Source: Candidatus Bipolaricaulota bacterium (GTDB lineage Bacteria; Bipolaricaulota; Bipolaricaulia; Bipolaricaulales; Bipolaricaulaceae). From it: a stretch of DNA of 36,359 nucleotides. The translations under genes were made by a program, and so were the position numbers. Of this stretch, positions 6,937-14,178 are shown piece after piece; the stretch's first letter is position 1; each line of letters opens with the position of its first letter. The notes under the pieces are model-generated. The model was given only the letters and a program-made list of their open reading frames with translations, was not told where the DNA came from and ran no database searches. Where the stretch lies: contig JACIWJ010000013.1 of assembly GCA_014361015.1 (NCBI GenBank), positions 1 to 36,359 of the forward strand, in the 5' to 3' direction.

Positions 6937-8232
6937 ATGAACCCCGTGTACATCGAGGACCTGGATCGGCACGTCGGGAGCGACGTGTGGATCCACGGCT
7001 GGCTCTACCACAAGCGGTCGTCGGGCAAGATCCGGTTCATCGTCGTCCGCGACGGGACCGGCCTCGTGCAGGGTGTGGTCACCCCGGAGGCCGGCCCGGT
7101 TGCGTTCGAGCTCGCCGATTCGTTGCCCCAGGAGGCCTCGCTCCGCGTGGGGGGGACGGTGCGGGCTGAACCACGGGCCCCGGGCGGGTTCGAGCTCGCG
7201 GTCTCCCGCCTCGAGCCGGTGCACGTCCCGACCACCCCGTTCCCGATCGGACCGAAGGAGCACGGGACGGGCTTCCTGATGGACCACCGCCACCTGTGGA
7301 TCCGCAGCCGCCGCCAGACCCCGATCCTCCGCATCCGCGACGCGGTGCTGTGGGCGATCCGGAGCTTCTTCCACGAGCGGGGGTTCGTGGCCACGGAGGC
7401 CCCTGTCCTCGTCGGAACGTCGGTCGAGGGGACGACGACCCTGTTCCCCCTCGACTACTTCGGGAACCCGGCGTACCTGTCGCAGTCCGGCCAGCTCTAC
7501 CTCGAGGCGACGTGCGCCGCCCTGGGCAAGGTGTACTGGATCGGCCCCGTGTTCCGGGCGGAGAAGTCGAAGACCCGGCGCCACCTGATCGAGTTCTGGA
7601 TGGCGGAGGCCGAGCAGGCGTTCCTCGACCACGAGGGGAACCTCGCCCTGCAAGAGGACCTCGTGCGGTACGTGGTGGAGGCGGTGGCCGCGGAGCGCCA
7701 GCGCGAGCTCGCTGAACTGGAGCGCGATCCTGCCTTGCTCCTGCGCGAAGTGGGGGAGCGGTTCGCGCGCATCACCTACCGGGAGGCGGTGGCGCTGGTC
7801 CGGGACTCGGGCGTGGAGATGGAGTTCGGGGACGACTTCGGGGCGCCAGCGGAGGACGCGCTGTCCCGGCACTTCGGCCACCCCGTGTTCGTGGAGCGGT
7901 TCCCGGCCGCGATCAAGCCGTTCTACATGAAGCGCGACCCCGCACAGCCCGACCTCGCTCTGTGCGCGGATCTCATCGCCCCCGAGGGGTACGGGGAGAT
8001 CATCGGGGGCTCCCAGCGCGTGGACACGGAGGAAGAGCTCCTCGCCCAGTTGCGGGAGGCCAACCTCCCCCCCGAACCGTACCAGTGGTACGCCGACCTC
8101 CGCCGGTGGGGTTCCGTCCCCCACTCCGGGTTCGGCCTCGGCGTGGAGCGCACGGTGCAATGGCTCACCGGGACCGCCCACATCCGCGAGACGATCCCGT
8201 TCCCAAGGACCCTCGACCGCCTCTATCCTTGA
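6937..8232 (+). CDS. asnS: Asparaginyl-tRNA synthetase, archaeal-type
   Basis: A 431-residue class IIb synthetase. An N-terminal OB-fold anticodon domain (about residues 1-105, with VWIHGWLYHKRSSGKIRFIVVRDGTG) precedes the catalytic domain. Motif 2 has GPVFRAEKSKTRRHLIEFWMAE, a split of the F-R-x-E pattern. Near the end come EIIGGSQR and the motif 3 region SVPHSGFGLGVERTVQWLTG. GGSQR and the compact length point to asparagine-specific, archaeal-type AsnRS rather than bacterial AspRS. Non-discriminating AspRS is the main alternative. It lies 24 bp after acpP without a strong ribosome site, probably in the same transcript. Confidence 0.88.
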   Translation: MNPVYIEDLDRHVGSDVWIHGWLYHKRSSGKIRFIVVRDGTGLVQGVVTPEAGPVAFELADSLPQEASLRVGGTVRAEPRAPGGFELAVSRLEPVHVPTTPFPIGPKEHGTGFLMDHRHLWIRSRRQTPILRIRDAVLWAIRSFFHERGFVATEAPVLVGTSVEGTTTLFPLDYFGNPAYLSQSGQLYLEATCAALGKVYWIGPVFRAEKSKTRRHLIEFWMAEAEQAFLDHEGNLALQEDLVRYVVEAVAAERQRELAELERDPALLLREVGERFARITYREAVALVRDSGVEMEFGDDFGAPAEDALSRHFGHPVFVERFPAAIKPFYMKRDPAQPDLALCADLIAPEGYGEIIGGSQRVDTEEELLAQLREANLPPEPYQWYADLRRWGSVPHSGFGLGVERTVQWLTGTAHIRETIPFPRTLDRLYP

Positions 8233-8257
8233 CCGCGAGGGTGAGGCGGGCTACACT
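8229..8257 (+). promoter_or_regulatory. Promoter for the candidate small RNA
   Basis: TTGACC (8229-8234) overlaps the asnS stop codon. A 17-nt spacer and TACACT (8252-8257) follow. No open reading frame lies downstream on this strand before the terminator at 8383-8409, so the promoter appears to drive a non-coding transcript. Confidence 0.6.
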
Positions 8258-8263
8258 GGGTGA

Positions 8264-8409
8264 GCGGGTCAGCTGCCTCTGACCGACCACGCACCACGCC
8301 CGGTGGCGGGAAGCCACCTCCTCGAACCAGCGGCACAACCGAGCGTGGGCGGCTGCCATCCGGGCAGCCGCCCACCTCACCCCTGACGCGAACGCGTCAG
8401 CCTTTCTTT
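8264..8409 (+). ncRNA. Candidate structured small RNA, about 146 nt
   Basis: A promoter (8229-8257) and an intrinsic terminator (8383-8409) frame a stretch packed with perfect hairpins. These are GGTCAG/CTGACC (8267-8284, 6 bp), GGTGGC/GCCACC with loop GGGAA (8302-8318, 6 bp) and an 11-bp GC-rich stem at 8347-8373. The sequence GCGTGG at 8343-8348 could pair back to either CCACGC at 8287 or 8294, closing the second hairpin into a larger domain. No start codon with ribosome site is seen. I do not recognise it: it lacks the SRP RNA GGAAG/AGCAG core, and it is short for 6S RNA or tmRNA. An independent small RNA or an asnS 3' UTR element are both possible. Confidence 0.5.
8383..8409 (+). terminator. 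Intrinsic terminator after asnS / small RNA
   Basis: A perfect 8-bp stem CTGACGCG-AA-CGCGTCAG (8383-8400) is followed by CCTTTCTTT. The stem overlaps the stop codon of the convergent HU gene (8397-8399). Confidence 0.7.
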
Positions 8410-8720
8410 ACCGTAAGGTGGCCGCGCTGGTCCACGACCTTCAGGCGCTTGGCGACCAGGGTCTTCAGGTTCTTACCGGGCTTGAACGCCGGAACGACCT
8501 TCGCCGGCACCATGATCCGCCGCTGGGTCTGCGGGTTGATGCGCTGCGACTGCTTTCGCGTGCGCACCTCGAACTTCCCGAACCCCGTCAGGAGGACCTC
8601 CTCGTTGGCGGCGATGCTCTCCGTGACGATGTCAATCGTGGCATCGAGCGCCTTTCGGGCGTCCTTTTTCGTAAGCCCAGTCCGCTGTGCAATCCGATCT
8701 ACCAGTTCTCCCTTGTTCAT
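8397..8720 (-). CDS. hup: HU-family DNA-binding protein
   Basis: A 107-residue nucleoid protein that bends and compacts DNA as a dimer. It matches HU throughout: MNKGELVDRIAQRTGLTKKDARKALDATIDIV helices, then LTGFGKFEVRTRKQSQRINPQTQRRIMVPAKVVPAFKPGK, with the GFGKFEV beta strands and the DNA-contacting arm around N-P. The NPQT arm proline favours HU/IHF. It is about 17 residues longer than the usual 90, with a basic tail (VDQRGHLTVKKG). The ATG at 8720 follows a GGGAGGGGG ribosome site, and a near-consensus promoter lies upstream. It is convergent with the candidate small RNA. Confidence 0.96.
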   Translation of the reverse strand: MNKGELVDRIAQRTGLTKKDARKALDATIDIVTESIAANEEVLLTGFGKFEVRTRKQSQRINPQTQRRIMVPAKVVPAFKPGKNLKTLVAKRLKVVDQRGHLTVKKG

Positions 8721-8753
8721 CGTAACACCCCCTCCCTGGGTCAAAGATGCGCT

Positions 8754-8782
8754 AGTATAGAGCGCTTTCCCCCCCTTGTCAA
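8754..8782 (-). promoter_or_regulatory. HU gene promoter, near consensus
   Basis: Minus strand TTGACA (8782-8777), 17-nt spacer, TATACT (8759-8754). This is the best sigma70-like match in the window. It gives a leader of about 26 nt that includes the ribosome site. Confidence 0.8.
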
Positions 8783-8823
8783 GTGCGAACGTACTTCCCA
8801 TGCCCCTTTCCGTGGAAAAACGG

Positions 8824-8852
8824 TTGACGGGCCGCGCCGAGGTGAGTAGAGT
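8824..8852 (+). promoter_or_regulatory. Promoter of the rpsF-ssb-rpsR operon
   Basis: TTGACG (8824-8829), 17-nt spacer, TAGAGT (8847-8852). Transcription would start near 8859, leaving a leader of about 33 nt with AAAGGAGGAA before the rpsF GTG. It is divergent from the HU promoter. Confidence 0.75.
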
Positions 8853-8891
8853 TCCGCTTGATACGAGATCTTCTCCAAAGGAGGAACGCTG

Positions 8892-9194
8892 GTGGCTGGT
8901 GAGGTACGCAACTATGAGATGGTGTACATCCTTCGTCCCGACCTGGATGAGGAGGGACGGCGGTCCAAGATCGCCAAGGTCCAACAGGTCATCGAGGCGG
9001 AGGAGGGCGCCATCCACACCACGGATGAATGGGGCGCCCGCATCCTGGCCTACGAAATCAACCACTTCCGCGAGGGATACTACGTTCTCGTCACCTTCAC
9101 CCTCCCCGCGGATCGGGTGCACAGGGTGGAGGAGAAGCTGGCGATGGACGATGCCTTCCTCCGCTACCAGACGGTGCGGGTGAACGGAAGTTAG
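8892..9194 (+). CDS. rpsF: 30S ribosomal protein S6
   Basis: A 100-residue ribosomal protein that binds the central domain of 16S rRNA together with S18. It shows the S6 fold signatures RNYEMVYILRPDLDEE (about residues 6-21), WGARILAYEINHFREGYYVLVTFT (about 47-70), and the C-terminal DDAFLRYQTVRV. The start is GTG at 8892, after AAAGGAGGAACGCTG. ssb follows after 1 bp and rpsR after that, the standard S6-SSB-S18 order, so co-expression of the S6:S18 pair is expected. Confidence 0.97.
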   Translation: MAGEVRNYEMVYILRPDLDEEGRRSKIAKVQQVIEAEEGAIHTTDEWGARILAYEINHFREGYYVLVTFTLPADRVHRVEEKLAMDDAFLRYQTVRVNGS

Positions 9195-9195
9195 G

Positions 9196-9612
9196 ATGAG
9201 CGATGTCAATCGGGTCCTCCTCACCGGCCGCCTCACCGCGGACCCCGACCTGCGCTACACCCCGTCGGGCCAGGCGCTGGCCCGGTTCACCGTGGCGGTG
9301 AACCGCGTGTGGCAGAACCCGAAGACCGGGGCTCAGGAGAAGGAGGAGAACTTCGTCCCCATCGTCGTATGGGGAAAACAGGGCGAGAACTGTGCCCAGT
9401 ACCTGCGCAAGGGCCGTCTGGTCGCGGTGGATGGGAGGCTCCGTGTGCGCTCGTTCACGACCCAGAACGGGGACCGGCGACGGATCTCTGAGGTGGTCGC
9501 CCAATCCGTGCACTTCTTGGGCAGCCGGCCGGAGTCCACGGAGGTGCCCGCCCCGCCGGAGGCCCCGGAGGAAGAGGTGGAAGCCCCACCTGAAGAGGAG
9601 GTTCCGTTTTGA
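9196..9612 (+). CDS. ssb: Single-stranded DNA-binding protein
   Basis: A 138-residue protein that coats single-stranded DNA in replication and repair. One OB-fold domain spans about 1-108: VNRVLLTGRLTADPDLRYTPSGQALARFTVAVNR, then FVPIVVWGKQGENCAQYLRKGRLVAVDGRL. A short disordered, proline- and glutamate-rich tail ends EEEVPF, the acidic tip that recruits partner proteins. Its ATG is 1 bp past the rpsF stop. Its TGA overlaps the rpsR ATG (TGATG), which suggests translational coupling. Confidence 0.97.
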   Translation: MSDVNRVLLTGRLTADPDLRYTPSGQALARFTVAVNRVWQNPKTGAQEKEENFVPIVVWGKQGENCAQYLRKGRLVAVDGRLRVRSFTTQNGDRRRISEVVAQSVHFLGSRPESTEVPAPPEAPEEEVEAPPEEEVPF

Positions 9613-9827
9613 TGACGCAACACCAACGCCGGATGTGCCGTGTCTGTGACCAAGGGTTGAAGCTGCGGTATACGGATCCCGAGACGCTCCGGCAGTTCAT
9701 GAACCGCCGCGGGAAGATCCTCTCGCGGCGGGTTTCCCGGCTGTGCGCCAAGCACCAGAACCGGATGGCGACCGAGATCGACCGCGCCCGCAAGCTCGCC
9801 TTGCTCCCCTACGAGGACCGGCCCTAG
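9612..9827 (+). CDS. rpsR: 30S ribosomal protein S18
   Basis: A 71-residue small-subunit protein partnered with S6. It has the S18 core: MCRVCDQGLKLRYTDPETLRQFMNRRGKILSRRVSRLCAKHQNRMATEIDRARKLALLPY. The N-terminal CxxC pair resembles the zinc-binding form. The ATG at 9612 overlaps the ssb stop; an in-frame TTG three bases earlier is less likely. In many bacteria rplI (L9) follows rpsR. Here an unrelated gene starts 9 bp downstream. Confidence 0.96.
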   Translation: MTQHQRRMCRVCDQGLKLRYTDPETLRQFMNRRGKILSRRVSRLCAKHQNRMATEIDRARKLALLPYEDRP

Positions 9828-9836
9828 TCGCCCTCC

Positions 9837-10943
9837 ATGCCCCGCACGGTCGCCCTCCTGTTCGACAGCGGGGACAGGGACCTGGTCGGCAGGGCGAGGA
9901 CGGCATCCGCAATCGCCCTTCTCCGCCGCATCGCCGATCACCCCCAGGTGGATGAAGCGGTGGTGGCGACCCCGCACCCCGAGCCGTGGGAGGGACACGG
10001 GGTGGTGATCGAGCCCGACCCGCTGGGGCGCTGGCAGTTCGGGGGGCGGTTCACCGCCCTCCTCCGCAAGTACCGACCGGACCGGCTCCTCTACTTCTCG
10101 GCTGGGAGCGGGTTCCTCCTCTCGGACGCCATGCTCGATCGGCTCATCGGCGCGGCGCCGGCCCCCCCGCCGTACGCGGTGCTCAACAACTTCTACTCCA
10201 CCGACTTCGGGCTCCTCGCCCCTCCGTCCCCGCTGGGGGACCTGGCCCGCGACAACCCGATCGGCACCCGGCTGTGGCAAGCGGGCTACGCCTGCTACGA
10301 GCTGCCGCGGTCGGCGGAGACCCAGCTCGACATCGACACCCCAGGGGAGCTGCAGATCCTCGCCCTCCATCCCGCCCTCCCGCCCGAGCTCGCCCAAACG
10401 CTCGCCGAGGTCCCCACTCGCCGCGCGGGGCGGCTCCTGGAGATCCTCGTCAACCCCGACCGGGAGGTGGTCCTCCTCGGCCGAGTGGGAGGGCACCTCG
10501 CTCGGCACGTGGAGCGGGAGGCCGCGTGCCGAGCCCGCATTCTCTCCGAAGAACGGGGGATGGAGTCGAGCGGGCGCGCCGAGCGGGGGGCGGTGCGGTC
10601 GCTGGTCGGGGCGCTCGCCCACGGGCGGAGCGCAACCGAACTCGTCGGGCTCCTCGCCCAGTTCGGGGACGCCGTGGTGTGGGACACGCGCGTCCTCATG
10701 GCCCACCTCGGGTTCTGGCCCCCGCCCGCGGAGAGGTTCGCCTCCGACCTCCTCGATCCCGAGCAGGTCGTGAACCCAATGTTGAAGGAGCTCACTGCGG
10801 CCTGTGCCCAGGCGCCGATCCCGTTCCTCCTCGGCGGGCACGCCCTCGTGTCGGGGGGGATGTACCTCGCCCTCGATCTCGCGTGGGAGGACGAGGACCG
10901 GGGGGAACGGTTCCGACCGTTTCCCCTCCCCGAAGTGAGGTGA
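9837..10943 (+). CDS. Uncharacterised protein with a MobA/CofC-like nucleotidyltransferase-type N-terminal half
   Basis: A 368-residue protein of unknown function. The first half looks like a GT-A (NTP-transferase) fold. It has a short beta strand VALLFDSGD at the N-terminus, a central PDRLLYFSAGSGFLLSDAMLDRLI (about 82-104) reminiscent of the D/G-rich sugar-nucleotide site, and ETQLDIDTPGELQIL (about 161-175), close to the DIDTPxDL strand seen in CofC/MobA-type enzymes. The second half (about 185-368) is helical and matches nothing I know. The classic N-terminal G-G-x-S-x-R loop of MobA is not evident, so activity is uncertain. It sits 9 bp after rpsR and 3 bp before the glyA-gcvT fusion, so it is probably co-transcribed with both. 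Confidence 0.6.
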   Translation: MPRTVALLFDSGDRDLVGRARTASAIALLRRIADHPQVDEAVVATPHPEPWEGHGVVIEPDPLGRWQFGGRFTALLRKYRPDRLLYFSAGSGFLLSDAMLDRLIGAAPAPPPYAVLNNFYSTDFGLLAPPSPLGDLARDNPIGTRLWQAGYACYELPRSAETQLDIDTPGELQILALHPALPPELAQTLAEVPTRRAGRLLEILVNPDREVVLLGRVGGHLARHVEREAACRARILSEERGMESSGRAERGAVRSLVGALAHGRSATELVGLLAQFGDAVVWDTRVLMAHLGFWPPPAERFASDLLDPEQVVNPMLKELTAACAQAPIPFLLGGHALVSGGMYLALDLAWEDEDRGERFRPFPLPEVR

Positions 10944-10946
10944 ACT

Positions 10947-13900
10947 GTGATCGAGAACGATGTGTGGACGATGGGTCTTGCCGAGGTGGACCGGGCGCTC
11001 GCGGCGCTCGTGGCCGCGGAGGAGCGGCGGCAGCGGGACAAGGTCATCCTGATCCCGTCGGAGTCCCTGACCCCGCCTGCCGTGCGGGAAGCGATGGCCT
11101 CGGCGTTCACCTCGATCTACGCCGAGGGGTATCCCCGCGAGGAGATGCTGCGCCTGCCCGAGGACCGCTTGGCGGAGGTCGACGAACAGCTCGCCTACTT
11201 CCGCCGGTACAGCGACCGCCGGTTCTACAAGGGAGTGGAGTTCGCCGACCTGGTGGAGGCCCTCGCCTGCCGCCGTGCCGCGGAGTGCTTCGCCACGCCC
11301 GAGGTGGGGGCGGAGGACATCTTCGTCAACGTGCAAGCGCTGTCCGGGGCGGCCGCGAACATGGCGATCTACGACGCGCTGCTTGAGCCAGGGGACACGC
11401 TGATGGCGATGGACCTCTCCCAGGGGGGGCACCTCTCCCACGGGTCGCCGTTCCACCAGTCCGGCCGGCGGTACCAGATGGTGCGCTACGGGGTCGACCC
11501 GCGCACCGAACGGCTCGACTACGACCGGATCGCCGACCTCGCCCGCCAGCACCGGCCGCGGATGATCCTCGCCGGCTACACCTCCTACCCCTGGGCTCCG
11601 GACTGGAAGGCGTTTCGGGAGATTGCGTCCTCGTGTGGGGCGTTCCTCATGGCGGACATCGCCCACACCGCGGGGATGGCGATCGCGGGTGCATACCCAA
11701 GTCCGGTTGGCTATGCCGATGTGGTCATGTTCACCACCCACAAGACCCTGTGCGGGCCGCGGGGGGCGGTGATCCTCTCGTTTGACCCCGAGATCGCGGC
11801 CCGGATCGACGCCGCCGTGTTCCCCGGCGCCCAAGGGGGGCCCCACGTGAACAAGTGGGCCGGGATCGCCGTCGCCCTCGCGCTGGCCCGCACACCGGCG
11901 TTCCGTGACCTCCAGCACCGCACGGTGGCCAACGCCCAGGCGCTGGCCGCGGCCCTCGCGGCGCGCGGGGTGCGCCTCGCGTACGGGGGGACGAACACCC
12001 ACCTCCTCGTCCTCGACCTCCGCCCCCTTTCCACCCCCAACGGCGGAGAGCTGATGGGGGAGGTCGCAGCCCGCATCCTCGACCTCGTGGGCCTCGTCGC
12101 CAACAAGAACACGATCCCCGGCGACAGCTCCGCGGCCGACGCCCGCGGGATCCGCTACGGGACCCCGTGGGTCACCCAGCGGGGAATGGGGGAGAGGGAG
12201 ATGGAGGAGATCGCCGACGTGACCCGCCTCGTCCTGACCTCGATCCACCCCTTCGCCTACCAGGGGCTGAGCGGGCCCCTGTTCCGGGGAAAGCTCCCGT
12301 TGTCCGTGCTCGGGGAGGCCACGGAACGGACCCGACAGCTCGCCGCTCGGTTCGGGGGGCAGCTCGACCGCCCCTCGGCTCCGACCGACCGCGCGGGGGC
12401 GCTCCGGGTGCGCGGGGGACGGGCGGCGAGTTTCCTCCACGAGGCGTGCTCCACGCACGTGCTCGGCCTCGACCCCGGCCAGGGTCGGCGGACCCTGTTC
12501 CTCGACGGGGAGGGGAAGGTCCTCTCCGAGGCGATCGTGGGGCGCCTCCCGGACGACCGCTGGGGCCGCCCGGAGTTCGCCGTCCTCACCCCCCCCGGCA
12601 ATGCCCCGCGGCTCCACCGCTGGCTCGCTGCGCTGGCCGATGGGTACGTGCTGTTCGACCCCGACGACGTGTACCGCAAGGTGCAGGGGCCGGCGGTGGT
12701 CGAGCCCTGCACTGGCCCGGCATCGTTCCGCCTCGACGATGGGACGGAGATCGCCCTCGGAGGGGGCGCCCGCGCCGTCCCGTTCCTCGACGTCCCGGTG
12801 GGGGCCGATCCCCGCGACCGCCACCCGGGGCTCGTCGCCCCGCGGAAGCCGTACTTCGTGGGCTGCCAGGGGATCGAGCTCCCGGCGACCCGGTCCGCCT
12901 ACACCCCTGCTCCTCCCCCTTCCCCTCTCGCTCGGACGCCGCTTGGGGGTTGGCACAAGGGGGCCGGGGCGCGGATGGCGGAGTTCGCCGGGTTCGAGAT
13001 GCCCCTCTGGTACACCTCGGCCCTCGCCGAGCACCGCGCGGTGCGCGAACGGGCGGGCCTGTTCGACCTCGGACACATGGGCGTGTTCGCGGTGGAGGGG
13101 CGGTTCGCGGAGAGCTTCCTCAACCTCGTGACCACGAACTACGCAGGATGGCTCCACCCCGGCCAATCCCAGTACGCCTTCCTCCTCACCCCCAACGGGG
13201 AAGTGGTCGACGACCTCATCGTGTACCGGCAGTCCCGGGAGCGGTTCCTCCTCGTCGTGAACGCTGCCAATGCGAGCAAGGACTGGGACTGGCTCACGGC
13301 GATCAGCGCCGGAAAGGCCCTCCTCGATCCCGACCGACCGTGGATCGAGCCCGATGGCCCGGTCACCCTGCGCGACCTGCGGGGGGAGGGACCGGACGCG
13401 TTGGTGGACATCGCTCTACAGGGCCCGCGGTCGCGGGCGGTGCTCCTCCGCCTCCTCTCCGGGCCGGACCGACACGACCTGATCGCCCTCCGGCGCACGG
13501 AGTTCTGCGAGCTCTCTGCAGGCGGGATCCCCATCCTCTGTGCCCGGACCGGCTACACGGGAGAGCCGTTGGGGTACGAGATCCTCGTTCCCCCGAACGA
13601 GGCGAGGCGCCTCTGGGAGTCCCTGATCGAGGTCGGGAGGGAAGATGGCCTCCCGCCCGTCGGGCTTGCAGCCCGTGACTCTCTGCGCACCGAGGCCGGC
13701 CTCCCCCTGTACGGGCACGAACTGGCGGGACCGCACCGGATCCTCCCCCACGAGGCGGGGTTCGCTCCCTATGTGAAGCTCCACAAGCCGTTCTTCATCG
13801 GGCGTTCCGCCGTGATGCGTGCGCTTGGGGACTGGAAACGAGAGGTCGTGCGGTTCGAGATCGGCCCCGGTCAGCGGCCGGTGCGGGCGGGGGCACCGGT

Positions 13901-14150
13901 CGTGGATCAGCGGGGCCAAGTCCTGGGCTGGGTCACAAGCTGTGTTGCGCTGGACTCCGGACAAGTGGGGATGGCCCTCCTTGCGGCGCGGGGGCTCCCC
14001 GCAGAGACCCCTCTTGGGTTCATCGTCGGCGGGGAGCGGGAGCTACCCCGGGCGCTCGAACCGGGAGCGCGGGTGCCGCTTTTCGTATGGGGTCGGGTCC
14101 TTCCCCGCTTCCTCAAGCGGGAGGCCCTCCCCCAGGCGGGGGAGGACTAG
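10947..14150 (+). CDS. glyA-gcvT: Fusion: serine hydroxymethyltransferase - degenerate GcvT-like domain - aminomethyltransferase (GcvT)
   Basis: A 1067-residue continuous frame with three parts. Residues 1-470 are serine hydroxymethyltransferase (serine + THF to glycine + methylene-THF). The PLP lysine is K266 in TTHKTLCGPRG; DIAHTAGM (237-244) and GTPWVTQRGM (405-414) also fit. Residues 485-640 resemble an eroded GcvT folate-binding half: GRAASFLHEACSTH, then PGQ and FLDGEGKVLSEAI, aligning with the C-terminal copy (FAESFLN, PGQSQYAFLLTPNGEVVDDL) but with SE in place of the catalytic-type DD. Residues 662-1067 are a full T-protein: TPLGGWHKGAGARM, D755/D756, DSLRTEAGLPLYGHEL (911-926) and HKPFFIGR. 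The start is GTG after GAGGTGAACT. No other glycine-cleavage genes are nearby. No frameshift or internal start site is obvious, so one polypeptide is likely. Confidence 0.9.
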   Translation: MIENDVWTMGLAEVDRALAALVAAEERRQRDKVILIPSESLTPPAVREAMASAFTSIYAEGYPREEMLRLPEDRLAEVDEQLAYFRRYSDRRFYKGVEFADLVEALACRRAAECFATPEVGAEDIFVNVQALSGAAANMAIYDALLEPGDTLMAMDLSQGGHLSHGSPFHQSGRRYQMVRYGVDPRTERLDYDRIADLARQHRPRMILAGYTSYPWAPDWKAFREIASSCGAFLMADIAHTAGMAIAGAYPSPVGYADVVMFTTHKTLCGPRGAVILSFDPEIAARIDAAVFPGAQGGPHVNKWAGIAVALALARTPAFRDLQHRTVANAQALAAALAARGVRLAYGGTNTHLLVLDLRPLSTPNGGELMGEVAARILDLVGLVANKNTIPGDSSAADARGIRYGTPWVTQRGMGEREMEEIADVTRLVLTSIHPFAYQGLSGPLFRGKLPLSVLGEATERTRQLAARFGGQLDRPSAPTDRAGALRVRGGRAASFLHEACSTHVLGLDPGQGRRTLFLDGEGKVLSEAIVGRLPDDRWGRPEFAVLTPPGNAPRLHRWLAALADGYVLFDPDDVYRKVQGPAVVEPCTGPASFRLDDGTEIALGGGARAVPFLDVPVGADPRDRHPGLVAPRKPYFVGCQGIELPATRSAYTPAPPPSPLARTPLGGWHKGAGARMAEFAGFEMPLWYTSALAEHRAVRERAGLFDLGHMGVFAVEGRFAESFLNLVTTNYAGWLHPGQSQYAFLLTPNGEVVDDLIVYRQSRERFLLVVNAANASKDWDWLTAISAGKALLDPDRPWIEPDGPVTLRDLRGEGPDALVDIALQGPRSRAVLLRLLSGPDRHDLIALRRTEFCELSAGGIPILCARTGYTGEPLGYEILVPPNEARRLWESLIEVGREDGLPPVGLAARDSLRTEAGLPLYGHELAGPHRILPHEAGFAPYVKLHKPFFIGRSAVMRALGDWKREVVRFEIGPGQRPVRAGAPVVDQRGQVLGWVTSCVALDSGQVGMALLAARGLPAETPLGFIVGGERELPRALEPGARVPLFVWGRVLPRFLKREALPQAGED

Positions 14151-14178
14151 CGGCCGGCGGGAGCACGGCCCGGGACCA

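Noticed and set aside
8264-8409. SRP RNA, 6S RNA or a degenerate tRNA in the asnS-HU gap
   Set aside because: The SRP tip sequence is missing, the length and shape do not fit 6S, and the GGTTCGA-like string on the minus strand has no pairing T stem.
9609-9611. TTG at 9609 as the rpsR start
   Set aside because: ATG follows directly and overlaps the ssb stop as TGATG, the coupling used elsewhere here.
9333-13166. A stop-free minus-strand frame of more than 1200 codons antisense to ssb, rpsR, the unknown gene and glyA-gcvT
   Set aside because: Its translation is low-complexity (Gly/Pro/Arg/Glu/His-rich) with no family motifs, and it is a shadow of high-GC third positions in strong genes on the other strand.
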